This document shows positions 8,640 to 15,703 of a stretch of DNA of 25,296 nucleotides, in pieces. A program made the position numbers and the translations under genes. The notes below the pieces were generated by a model. It had not been told where the DNA came from and made no database searches. It was given only the letters and a program-made list of their open reading frames with translations. Each line of letters opens with the position of its first letter. The stretch's first letter is position 1. This stretch comes from JBBQNY01 sp038330365 (GTDB lineage Bacteria; Pseudomonadota; Gammaproteobacteria; Xanthomonadales; Ahniellaceae), in the NCBI GenBank assembly GCA_038330365.1, contig JBBQNY010000029.1:1-25296 (forward strand). Direction: 5' to 3'.

Positions 8640-9886
8640 GGCGTGGCATCCGCAGAGACAGTGGTGAGGCGCTCGATCTCAGCCAGGCGCGTGTGGTATC
8701 GGGCCGCAGCTTCAACGCTGCGTTCGCGCAGCTCGAACAACTTGCCCTGCGCCTGGGCCAGCGCGACGAACGAGAAGCGTCCCGCTTCGAAGCCTCGCCG
8801 CGTAAACGCCAGCGCCTGCACGGCCTTTGGCAGAATGCGAGTGCGCAGCGTCTCGAACTCGGTCCGTGAGTGCTGCAGTTCCTGGTACTTCTCGAACAGG
8901 TCCTGTTGCCTTTCGACGATTTGCGCTTCGCGGCGCGCGGAAAGTGCGGCGAGTTGGGCATCGACTTCAGCCACGGCGAGCGCAGCGCGCGACCTGTTGC
9001 CGAGTGGTATCGACACGGACAGCACCAGACCCTGGTCGTCTATCGCTTCGAGGCGACGCAGACCGAGACTGACATTGACGTCCGGCTTCGCGCCGGCCTC
9101 GGCGACGCGGCGACGAGCGGCAATCGCGTCTGCTTCCCGCAGCGACGTCTGTTGCAGTGGCGCTTGCGGCAGCCGCGCCGCAAGTGTTTCGAACGCCGCG
9201 CTCTCCGGCAGCTCGCGCAGGTCACCGGAAACCGCGGCAAAGTCCGGTTTGCTTGCACCCCAACTCGCGGCAAGCGTTGTCCGGGCGCTGGCAAGTTCGT
9301 GTTCGGCGTGTTCGCGAACGAGTTCGGCTTCGGCTACGGCAATTTCGGCGGCTTGAAGGTCGGATTCAGGATTGCGTGCGGCGGCAACCCAGCGCGCGAC
9401 TTCGCGCCGGGTGCGGTTGGACATCGCTACTTGCTCGGTGGCGAATGTCAGACGTTCCTGGTCCGCGACGACCTCGATAAAGCGCGTGGTCGTCTGCGAC
9501 GCGATCTGCAGCCGCACGGCGTCGGCGACGCTGCGTTGTCGCGCCATCTCGGCGCTGCCAGCAGCCTGCCGCAGTGCACGCTTGCCACCCAGTTCGAACA
9601 CCCGACCCAGCCGCACCGTCGCTTCTGCCGAGTGGGTGCCGCTCAGCGCACCGGTGCCGGCAACGTTCTCAAGATCACCACCGACCACGTAAGGCGTGGG
9701 CAGCGACTCGCGATCGACGCGGGCCTGCAACGCGCGCAGCTCGGCGGACTCTGCCGCCAACAGTGGATGCGTCGCCAGAGCGCGGGCGACGGCTTCTTCC
9801 AGATGCAAAGGATCTGCGGCCAGTCCCAAAGAGACGGCACTCAGTGCCCCGGCCAGCGCCAGGGACAACACGAATTGGAAACTCAC
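8636..9886 (-). CDS. czcC: outer membrane factor of the Czc efflux system (TolC-like)
   Basis: A 416-residue protein with a signal peptide (MSFQFVLSLALAGALSAVSL, cleavage probably near residue 24) followed by two outer-membrane-efflux repeats rich in long amphipathic helices with Ala, Arg, Glu and Gln. Features typical of CzcC include the opening LHLEEAVARALATHPLL, the loop GGDLENVAGTGAL, and SIPLGNRSRAALAVAEVDAQL at the start of the second repeat. It should form the trimeric channel across the outer membrane and periplasm for CzcBA. A good ribosome site (CCGGAGG, spacing about 6) precedes the ATG. It is translationally coupled to czcB by a 4-nt overlap and sits 63 nt after the small His-rich gene, with a hairpin in that gap. 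Confidence in the family is high. Confidence 0.92.
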   Translation of the reverse strand: MSFQFVLSLALAGALSAVSLGLAADPLHLEEAVARALATHPLLAAESAELRALQARVDRESLPTPYVVGGDLENVAGTGALSGTHSAEATVRLGRVFELGGKRALRQAAGSAEMARQRSVADAVRLQIASQTTTRFIEVVADQERLTFATEQVAMSNRTRREVARWVAAARNPESDLQAAEIAVAEAELVREHAEHELASARTTLAASWGASKPDFAAVSGDLRELPESAAFETLAARLPQAPLQQTSLREADAIAARRRVAEAGAKPDVNVSLGLRRLEAIDDQGLVLSVSIPLGNRSRAALAVAEVDAQLAALSARREAQIVERQQDLFEKYQELQHSRTEFETLRTRILPKAVQALAFTRRGFEAGRFSFVALAQAQGKLFELRERSVEAAARYHTRLAEIERLTTVSADATP

Positions 9887-9922
9887 GGAAAACCTCCGGG
9901 CTATCGACAGGACACAGGAACG

Positions 9923-9942
9923 CGGGTCGCCTGGGCGACCCG
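9923..9942 (-). other. perfect inverted repeat between the czcI-like gene and czcC
   Basis: CGGGTCGCC (9923-9931) and GGCGACCCG (9934-9942) are fully complementary, separated by 2 nt; in RNA the inner pairs would open to a 4-6 nt loop. It lies in the 63-nt gap between the stop of the small His-rich gene and czcC, 26 nt or so upstream of the czcC ribosome site. No T-run follows. It may attenuate or stabilise the operon mRNA so that the first gene is expressed at a different level from czcCBA. That role is inference. Confidence 0.5.
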
Positions 9943-9949
9943 GATGTGC

Positions 9950-10345
9950 TCAGGCGATTGGAGGTCTGAAAGGTACGGAGATCTGCTGCAACGGGACGCG
10001 CGGTGGCAACAGCACCGGCAGGGCAACCAATTCGAAAGGCACTTCCGGAAGAAACGCCAGCGCCGTATTGACCGACAGGGCGCTGCCGCCGCTCGCCTGA
10101 TGCATCAACCCGTGCACGCCGCTGCTGTGGTCAGGGGCGGGATCCTCGCCGGATCCAGAATCGTCCGCTTGCTCATGATCGTGATCATGATCGTGTCCGT
10201 CGGACTGCGCGGCGAGTGCGTGGTCGAACGCGTGCAACTGACCAGCAAGATCCAGAACCGGATTGAGCGCCAGACCCAACACCAGTAGCGCCAGCGAACT
10301 GACGCGCACGAAGGTGGAGAGCGGGGTCCTGGATCGAACAGCCAT
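9950..10345 (-). CDS. small His-rich periplasmic/membrane protein, CzcI-like
   Basis: A 131-residue protein from the ATG at 10345; the longer in-frame reading to 10489 adds sequence lacking family character. A hydrophobic N-terminal segment (about 16-34) acts as signal or anchor. It is followed by a strong metal-binding run GHDHDHDHE (residues 50-58) and further His residues (73, 78, 82), then a hydrophobic Pro-rich C terminus ending FRPPIA. Size, position as first gene before czcCBA and the His cluster resemble CzcI, the small periplasmic regulator in the Cupriavidus czc cluster; sequence similarity is only by eye. The ending resembles that of the divergent CopL (IRPPIG). There is no Shine-Dalgarno; a -10-like TATCCT ends 6 nt before the ATG, so the mRNA could be leaderless. 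Role: metal sensing or buffering, inferred. Confidence 0.72.
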   Translation of the reverse strand: MAVRSRTPLSTFVRVSSLALLVLGLALNPVLDLAGQLHAFDHALAAQSDGHDHDHDHEQADDSGSGEDPAPDHSSGVHGLMHQASGGSALSVNTALAFLPEVPFELVALPVLLPPRVPLQQISVPFRPPIA

Positions 10346-10350
10346 GCGGC

Positions 10351-10380
10351 AGGATACGCGAGCGGGGCGATGACCCACAA
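10351..10380 (-). promoter_or_regulatory. candidate sigma70 promoter for the czc operon
   Basis: On the minus strand TTGTGG (10380-10375) and TATCCT (10356-10351) are separated by 18 bp. Each matches the consensus hexamer at four of six positions. The -10 box ends 6 nt before the ATG of the His-rich gene, so the start of transcription would fall at or very near the start codon. Prediction from pattern only. Confidence 0.35.
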
Positions 10381-10459
10381 CCGGGAGCAAGCGGCCACCG
10401 TTCCGATGTGCGCACCATGACGTCAACTTCGCGCCGGCGCCCGCGCAGAACACCACGGA

Positions 10460-10471
10460 CGAACCGGTTCG
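10460..10471. promoter_or_regulatory. candidate operator palindrome in the czc/cop divergent region
   Basis: CGAACCGGTTCG is a perfect 12-bp palindrome close to the middle of the 219-nt region (10346-10564) between the divergent czc and cop operons. The same 12-mer occurs at 18854-18865, over the last codons of the P-type ATPase gene and 61 nt before the DUF305 gene. A site between two divergent metal operons is a plausible repressor or activator target, but no regulator with this site is known to me. Apart from this and the two -10-like boxes, nothing else stands out in this region. Confidence 0.35.
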
Positions 10472-10552
10472 CCGGGCACATTCACCCATCCTGGCGGCCA
10501 GGCCTGGCGCGCTTCTTCACGTCGGACTTACGCAAACGAATTCTTCTAGCGG

Positions 10553-10558
10553 TACAGT
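10553..10558 (+). promoter_or_regulatory. candidate -10 box for copL
   Basis: TACAGT lies 6 nt before the copL ATG and there is no Shine-Dalgarno between them. A good -35 box is not visible at 16-18 bp, which would fit a promoter needing an activator. The spacing suggests a leaderless transcript. Weak evidence from pattern alone. Confidence 0.3.
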
Positions 10559-10564
10559 GCCCGG

Positions 10565-10999
10565 ATGCGAGTCTGGCCCATCCTGCTGCGCGTGCTGTTG
10601 AGTCTGAGCCTGATCTTCAACGGTTCGGGCGTGGTGCTGGCCGGTTCGCACGCGCATCCGGAGGATGCTGCAGCCGTGCAGACTGCCGCGGAAACTGCGG
10701 AGCGTCCGGCGGCGGCTCAGCCGCCCTGCCATGAGCATCATCAGGCCGACACGTCAGCATCGTCGAATGCCATCGACGAGCCCGCCGAGGTGTTGCAGGC
10801 GCTCGCAATCGACGACGCATCGACTGATTGCTGCCAGTCCGGAAGTTGCCGCTGTGGCTGCGTGCATCACTCTTCGTTCGGGTTTGCAGGACAGTCCCTG
10901 CGCGCCGTCGCGATCGAGCATCCTGTCCTGACGGCTGTCGTGTGGAACCGGTATGCCGCGCCACCTTTGCCGCATCTGATCCGACCTCCGATCGGCTGA
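10565..10999 (+). CDS. copL: CopL-family metal-binding regulatory protein
   Basis: A 144-residue secreted or membrane-anchored protein. The N terminus is a signal-like hydrophobic stretch (LLRVLLSLSLIFNGSGVVLA, to about residue 26). It is followed by His/Cys-rich segments: PCHEHH (54-59) and the cluster CCQSGSCRCGC (89-99) with VHH after it. The C terminus ends PHLIRPPIG. This arrangement and the position directly before copA and copB match CopL of Xanthomonas, which is required for copper-induced expression of copAB. The mechanism is not established; Cu binding by the Cys/His cluster is inferred. No ribosome site is visible before the ATG, and a -10-like TACAGT lies 6 nt upstream. Other starts are absent nearby. 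Confidence 0.85.
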   Translation: MRVWPILLRVLLSLSLIFNGSGVVLAGSHAHPEDAAAVQTAAETAERPAAAQPPCHEHHQADTSASSNAIDEPAEVLQALAIDDASTDCCQSGSCRCGCVHHSSFGFAGQSLRAVAIEHPVLTAVVWNRYAAPPLPHLIRPPIG

Positions 11000-11117
11000 C
11001 TGCCGGCACTGGGCACGCCGAGTGCCCCCATCTCCGCCGTACGTTGTTGCCGCGGAGATCGGCTTGCGGTTCGGCACGCGTGTCGACACCGCCCCTGAAT
11101 CTTCCGCGGAGTTTCAC

Positions 11118-12965
11118 ATGTCATCTGATTCCCTCGGCTCGCCGCCGAATGCGTTGCGTGCACAGTCACGCCGTCGTTTTGTTCAAGGACTTGCCGCCGG
11201 GGGCGTGGTGGCGGGTCTTGGGCTATGGCCACGGCCCTCGTGGGCCCTGAAGTCACCCGCAGGCAATCCGGTGCTCGCCGGAACCGAATTTGATCTGGTC
11301 ATTGGCGAGACGCCGATGAACTTCACTGGCACCACGCGCCCGGCGATCACCGTCAACGGGTCGGTTCCCGGACCCATCCTGCGCTGGCGCGAAGGCACGA
11401 CGGTCAACCTGCGCGTGTCCAATCGCTTGCCGCCGCGCTCCATCCACGGCCATCAGACGTCGATTCACTGGCACGGCATCCTGCTGCCCGCGAACATGGA
11501 CGGCGTGCCGGGATTGAGCTTCAACGGCATCCACCGCAACGAGACCTACCACTACCGGTTCGATGTGCGTCAGGGCGGAACGTACTGGTACCACAGCCAC
11601 TCCGCATTCCAGGAACAGGCCGGTCTCTACGGAGCGCTGGTGATCGACCCGATCGAGCCCGCGCCTTTCCGCTATGAGCGCGACTACGTGGTGATGCTCA
11701 ACGACTGGACCGACCTCAGTCCGGACGCGCTGTTCGCGCGACTGAAGAAAATGCCGGACCATGACAATCTGTCGCAACGCACGGTCGGCGACTTTCTTGA
11801 GGACGTGGAGCGCATGGGCCTCGCCCGGACGATCGAGGACCGCAAGATGTGGGGTGAGATGCGCATGACGCCAACGGATCTGTCCGACGTCAATGCCAAC
11901 ACCTACACCTATCTCATGAACGGCACCACCGCGCTTGGAAACTGGACCGGGCTGTTCGCCTCGGGCGAGAAAATACGACTGCGTTTTATCAACGGTTCGG
12001 CGATGACGTATTTCGACGTGCGTATTCCCGGACTCAAGATGACCGTGGTTGCCGCGGACGGCCAATACGTGCACCCGGTATCGGTGGACGAGTTCCGCAT
12101 CGCGGTGGCCGAAACCTACGACGTCATTGTCGAGCCCTCCGGGCAGGACGCGTTCACGATCTTCGCGCAGGATATGGGGCGCACCGGCTACGTCAGCGGC
12201 ACCCTGGCGGTGCGCGAGGGCTTGCGTGCGCCGGTACCCGAAATCGACCCGCGCCCGATCCTCACGATGGACGACATGGGTCATGGCGGCATGGGTCACG
12301 GCGGCCACGACATGTCGGCGATGGCGGCGCAACCTGTGGAGCCGGCGGCCAAGGAGATGGCCGGCATGGACCATTCCGGACACGACATGGGATCCATGGC
12401 ATCCGCGCCAATGGCCGGAATGGATCATGGGGCCGGCGGCATGCAGGCGCATCCTGCCAGTGAGGCCGGCAACCCGCTCGTCGACATGCAGACCATGGCG
12501 CCCGCGTCGAAGCTGGCCGATCCCGGCATGGGCCTGCGCAACAACGGCCGCGAGGTGCTCAATTACGCCGCGCTACGGAGCCGCTTCGAGGATCCTGATG
12601 GTCGCGAACCGGGCCGCACCGTGGAACTGCATCTGACCGGGCACATGGAGCGCTTCGCGTGGTCGTTCAACGGCATCAAATTCTCCGACGCCGAACCTTT
12701 GCGGCTCAACTACGGCGAGCGCATGCGCATCGTTCTGGTCAACGACACGATGATGACGCACCCGATCCATCTCCACGGCTTGTGGAGCGACCTTGAGGAC
12801 GAACAGGGCAACTTCCAGGTGCGCAAGCACACCGTCGACATGCCGCCTGGCACGCGGCGCAGCTATCGCGTGCGCGCCGATGCACTCGGTCGCTGGGCGT
12901 ATCACTGCCATCTGCTCTACCACATGGAATCCGGAATGATGCGGGAAGTGGCGGTGAAGGAATGA
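11118..12965 (+). CDS. copA: copper resistance multicopper oxidase CopA (periplasmic)
   Basis: A 615-residue periplasmic oxidase that converts Cu(I) to the less toxic Cu(II) and binds extra copper. The ATG at 11118 follows a GCGGAG ribosome site. The N terminus is a Tat signal (SRRRFVQGL, then hydrophobic GGVVAGLGLW), as expected for an enzyme exported folded with copper. All four copper motifs are present: HWHG (His117, His119), HSH (His159, His161), HPIHLHG (His548, His551, His553) and HCHLLYHMESGM (His596, Cys597, His598, His602, Met607), so type 1, 2 and 3 sites look intact. Between them, residues about 384-445 form a Met/His-rich insert with many MGHGG and MDHSGH units that probably binds Cu(I). 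It lies 118 nt after copL and overlaps copB by 4 nt (ATGA). This is the oxidase called CopA (PcoA) in Pseudomonas/Xanthomonas, not the ATPase of the same name. Confidence 0.97.
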   Translation: MSSDSLGSPPNALRAQSRRRFVQGLAAGGVVAGLGLWPRPSWALKSPAGNPVLAGTEFDLVIGETPMNFTGTTRPAITVNGSVPGPILRWREGTTVNLRVSNRLPPRSIHGHQTSIHWHGILLPANMDGVPGLSFNGIHRNETYHYRFDVRQGGTYWYHSHSAFQEQAGLYGALVIDPIEPAPFRYERDYVVMLNDWTDLSPDALFARLKKMPDHDNLSQRTVGDFLEDVERMGLARTIEDRKMWGEMRMTPTDLSDVNANTYTYLMNGTTALGNWTGLFASGEKIRLRFINGSAMTYFDVRIPGLKMTVVAADGQYVHPVSVDEFRIAVAETYDVIVEPSGQDAFTIFAQDMGRTGYVSGTLAVREGLRAPVPEIDPRPILTMDDMGHGGMGHGGHDMSAMAAQPVEPAAKEMAGMDHSGHDMGSMASAPMAGMDHGAGGMQAHPASEAGNPLVDMQTMAPASKLADPGMGLRNNGREVLNYAALRSRFEDPDGREPGRTVELHLTGHMERFAWSFNGIKFSDAEPLRLNYGERMRIVLVNDTMMTHPIHLHGLWSDLEDEQGNFQVRKHTVDMPPGTRRSYRVRADALGRWAYHCHLLYHMESGMMREVAVKE

Positions 12966-14215
12966 ACACCACGACGATAGGCAATACGGGCAACAGCCGA
13001 CCTGGCGTGAATGCCCGGCGCGCGGCGTTTCGATCGGCGCGTCCGTTGCTCCTGTGCGTTGGCATAGGGCTGGCGATGGGTGGCGCTCCGGTTCGCGCCC
13101 AGCAGATGGATCACTCGAAAATGCAGACGGCACCTGCGGTGCCCGCTGCGGACTCGCGCCCTCCGCAACCGCGTGCAGATCGACGCGCTGCAGAGAGAAG
13201 GTCGGACAGCAAGGTTGCCGTCGCGCCGGCTGCGGACGATCCCCACGCGGGACACGTGATGAAAGCGCCGGCGCCAGCACCGGCGAAGCGTCCCGACAAT
13301 CCTGCGATCAAGGTGCCCCGCGCGGTCGGGTCGAAGGATGCCGCTGGACCCATGGATCATGCGGCGATGGGACATGGCGGGTCAGCGCAGGAACATTCCA
13401 GCGGCCCCATGGATCACGCCGCCATGGGGCACGAGATGCCGGCACCGACGCCGCCGATGGATCACGCGGCGATGGGCCACGGCATGCCCAAGTCGACGAC
13501 GCAGCCCCGCGAACCCATCCCGGTGCTGACCGACGCCGATCGCCGCGCTGCGTTTCCCGATGTCGCCGGCCATACGGCGCACGACGACTCGATCAAATCC
13601 TTCTGGCTGATCGATCGACTGGAGGGGTGGGACGCTGATGCGGGTGCCGGGATCGGCTGGGAGGCGCTGAGCTGGGTCGGCACGGATGTCGATCGGCTGT
13701 GGCTGCGCAGCGAAGGCGAACGCGTGGACGGCGTCACCGAAGCGGCTGACATCGAAGTCCTCTACGGCCGTAGTGTTGCCCGTTGGTGGGATCTCGTCGC
13801 GGGCGTCCGTCATGACTTTGGGGAAGGGCCGTCGCAGACCTTTGCGGCGTTTGGAGTGATGGGACTGTCGCCATACAAGTTCGAAGTCGAGGCCACCGCC
13901 TACATCGGACAGTCGGGGCAGACGGCCGCACGCCTGGAAGTCGAGTACGACACGCTCCTGACCAACCGCCTGATCCTGCAGTGGCTGGCGGAAGCGGATC
14001 TGTACGGAAAAAGCGACGCCGCCCGCGGCATTGGATCCGGCCTCAGCACGTTCGAAGCAGGCCTGCGCCTGCGCTACGAGTTCACCCGTCAGTTCGCGCC
14101 TTACGTTGGCGTGGTGTGGGAACGTGCTTTTGGCGACACCGCCGATTTTCGGCGTGCCGACGGCGACGACATCAATGACACCCGCATCGTTGCGGGTGTG
14201 CGTATCTGGTTCTGA
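12962..14215 (+). CDS. copB: outer membrane copper resistance protein CopB
   Basis: A 417-residue protein translationally coupled to copA. A long N terminus (Arg-rich, then hydrophobic LLLCVGIGLAMGG) ends in a signal cleavage site near VRAQQ. Residues about 42-195 are a low-complexity periplasmic region with MDHSKM and three MDHAAMGH repeats, likely Cu ligands. The C-terminal part (about 200-417) is the CopB/PcoB beta-barrel domain: KSFWLIDRLEGWD opens it, SVARWWDLVAGVRHDF and PYVGVVWERAFG follow, and it ends VRIWF with the terminal Phe typical of outer membrane proteins. The expected role is copper binding or transport at the outer membrane together with CopA. The cytochrome c gene begins 15 nt downstream. 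The family is clear; whether it exports or sequesters copper is unresolved in the family. Confidence 0.95.
   Translation: MNTTTIGNTGNSRPGVNARRAAFRSARPLLLCVGIGLAMGGAPVRAQQMDHSKMQTAPAVPAADSRPPQPRADRRAAERRSDSKVAVAPAADDPHAGHVMKAPAPAPAKRPDNPAIKVPRAVGSKDAAGPMDHAAMGHGGSAQEHSSGPMDHAAMGHEMPAPTPPMDHAAMGHGMPKSTTQPREPIPVLTDADRRAAFPDVAGHTAHDDSIKSFWLIDRLEGWDADAGAGIGWEALSWVGTDVDRLWLRSEGERVDGVTEAADIEVLYGRSVARWWDLVAGVRHDFGEGPSQTFAAFGVMGLSPYKFEVEATAYIGQSGQTAARLEVEYDTLLTNRLILQWLAEADLYGKSDAARGIGSGLSTFEAGLRLRYEFTRQFAPYVGVVWERAFGDTADFRRADGDDINDTRIVAGVRIWF
13352..13480 (+). repeat. three 24-bp repeats encoding MDHAAMGH
   Basis: Copies start at 13352, 13409 and 13457 inside copB. Each encodes Met-Asp-His-Ala-Ala-Met-Gly-His and they differ only at third codon positions. 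Spacing is 57 and 48 nt, both multiples of three, so the frame is kept. The conserved protein and silent DNA differences suggest old duplications held by selection for Met/His copper ligands. Confidence 0.85.
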
Positions 14216-14230
14216 CAAGGAGTTCGCGCC

Positions 14231-15115
14231 ATGCCTCTGCTGACACGCAGTTCGTTTCCCACCCTGATCGCGCTGCTCGTGCTGGTGTTGCTTGCGCTGG
14301 GAGGTTTTGTCTTCTCGGGCGTCTACAACATGGGCGCGGACGCTGCGCATTCCCGACCCGTCCACGCGCTACTTGAAACGCTGCGGGAGCGTTCGATCTC
14401 GGTGCGCGCGAGCCGACTGCCGCCACCGCCTGACCTTGGCGATCCAGAACGGATTCGCCAGGGCGCGGGCAATTACGACTCCATGTGTACCGGCTGCCAC
14501 CTCGCGCCCGGCATGGCGGAGACCGAGCTCAGTCGTGGCCTGTATCCCGCACCGCCCGCGTTCGCCAAGGCAGCGCCGGGCAATCCGGCACATCACTTCT
14601 GGGTGATCAAGCACGGCATCAAGGCGTCGGGCATGCCCGCCTGGGGCATGAGCATGGAGGATGAGTACATCTGGGGCATGGTTGCCTTCCTGCAGCAGAT
14701 GCCCACGCTCGACGCTGCGGCGTACCAGGCACTGGTTGCGAGCAGTGGTGGACATTCGCATGGTGGCGGCGAAACCAGGCCGCACGGAATGGGCGAGGGC
14801 ATGGACGAGGCCCACGAGAGCATGTCGAATCCGAACGCGCCGATCGACGAATCGCAGCCGCATGTACATGCGCCGGGCACTCCGCCCCACGACGATGCGT
14901 CGAGCGATTCGCCCGCCGGCATCAACGTGAGCCCTGAACCATCGGACGGCAACAGCAATCCGCAGTCGCATCCTTCCGGGCCACCCGCCGATCATCACGC
15001 TGCGCCTGCCGCGAGCACTTCAGGGGGGATGATCGAGCATCGCCACGCGGACGGCACGGTGGAGTCGCACCCCGCACCTGATTCCGCCCCCGCGGACCGC
15101 AGCCATGACCACTGA
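14231..15115 (+). CDS. membrane-anchored cytochrome c with His-rich tail
   Basis: A 294-residue protein with one N-terminal transmembrane segment (about 11-32, LIALLVLVLLALGGFVFSG) that probably anchors it in the inner membrane facing the periplasm. A single c-type haem site CTGCH occurs at residues 86-90, and a later GMPAWG supplies a Met as likely sixth ligand. The haem domain spans about 70-165. Residues about 175-294 form an unusual disordered tail rich in His, Pro, Gly, Asp and Ser, with clusters HSHGGG, HVHAPG, DHHAAP, EHRHADG and a terminal HDH. A strong AAGGAG ribosome site precedes the ATG. It sits in the cop operon between copB and an NTF2-like gene. It may accept electrons from Cu(I) oxidation or use the tail to buffer copper; both are inference. 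Confidence 0.85.
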   Translation: MPLLTRSSFPTLIALLVLVLLALGGFVFSGVYNMGADAAHSRPVHALLETLRERSISVRASRLPPPPDLGDPERIRQGAGNYDSMCTGCHLAPGMAETELSRGLYPAPPAFAKAAPGNPAHHFWVIKHGIKASGMPAWGMSMEDEYIWGMVAFLQQMPTLDAAAYQALVASSGGHSHGGGETRPHGMGEGMDEAHESMSNPNAPIDESQPHVHAPGTPPHDDASSDSPAGINVSPEPSDGNSNPQSHPSGPPADHHAAPAASTSGGMIEHRHADGTVESHPAPDSAPADRSHDH

Positions 15116-15142
15116 AAACGTCCCCACTCGGAGAACCTCACC

Positions 15143-15634
15143 ATGAAGAGACTGCTCATTGCCGCATCAATCGCATTACTGGGCGTAGTCAACCTTGCCG
15201 CGGCGCACGAGCCCACGCTGCATGCCCCCGCGACCGCGATGGAGGCGGCGGACCCGGCGATGCTCGAAGTCATCGCGGCGGTCGATGCCCTATCCGCCGC
15301 ACTCAAGGCCGGCAGTCTTGATCGCGTGGGCGAGCTGCTCGCTGACGACGTGCTGATCCTCGAGAACGGCGGCGTCGAACACTCCAGCCGGGAATACCTG
15401 GACGGACACGCCAAGCACGATGCCGCATTCCTCAAGAACGCTCGTGTTGAGGTGAAACGCCGCACTGCGCGAGTGGAGGGCGATATGGCATGGGTCGGCA
15501 CGGAAAGCGAACTGCACACGAGCAAGGAGGGAAAGCCATCAACGTTGCTCAGCACCGAAACCATGGTGCTGAAAAAGAGTGCATCGAAGTGGCGCATCGT
15601 TCACATTCACTGGTCGTCGAGTCCAAAGCGCTGA
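15143..15634 (+). CDS. secreted NTF2-like (DUF4440/SnoaL-like) protein
   Basis: A 163-residue protein with a clear signal peptide (MKRLLIAASIALLGVVNLAAA, cleavage before HEPT). The mature part is a single NTF2-like domain of DUF4440 type: helix LEVIAAVDALSAALKAGSLDRVGELLADDVLILENGG, here cited only as a region (about residues 48-85), then SREYLDGHAK, the strand MAWVGTESELHT and the final strand KWRIVHIHWSSS. Such domains form alpha-beta cones that bind small ligands or act in enzymes, but no catalytic residues can be named. It lies 27 nt after the cytochrome gene and is probably the last intact gene of the cop operon. Its role in copper handling is unknown; a periplasmic ligand-binding role is a guess. 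Confidence 0.83.
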   Translation: MKRLLIAASIALLGVVNLAAAHEPTLHAPATAMEAADPAMLEVIAAVDALSAALKAGSLDRVGELLADDVLILENGGVEHSSREYLDGHAKHDAAFLKNARVEVKRRTARVEGDMAWVGTESELHTSKEGKPSTLLSTETMVLKKSASKWRIVHIHWSSSPKR

Positions 15635-15703
15635 TCATTTGTTTCAGGGGGGAAGGGGATCATCTGCAACCCGCAACAACCCAACTGACTACAGGAGAAC
15701 AGC

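Noticed and set aside
7845..10288. Two long plus-strand frames (503 and 472 codons) opposite czcB and czcC
   Set aside because: Same pattern: they mirror conserved genes on the other strand and encode low-complexity Arg/Ser/Ala sequence without motifs or ribosome sites.
11253..12452. 399-codon minus-strand frame opposite copA
   Set aside because: Antisense to the multicopper oxidase, whose copper motifs are all intact; the His content simply mirrors Met/His codons of the other strand.
13352..13480. Short regularly spaced repeats considered as a CRISPR array
   Set aside because: The units are in-frame codons for MDHAAMGH, spacing is uneven and there are only three copies.
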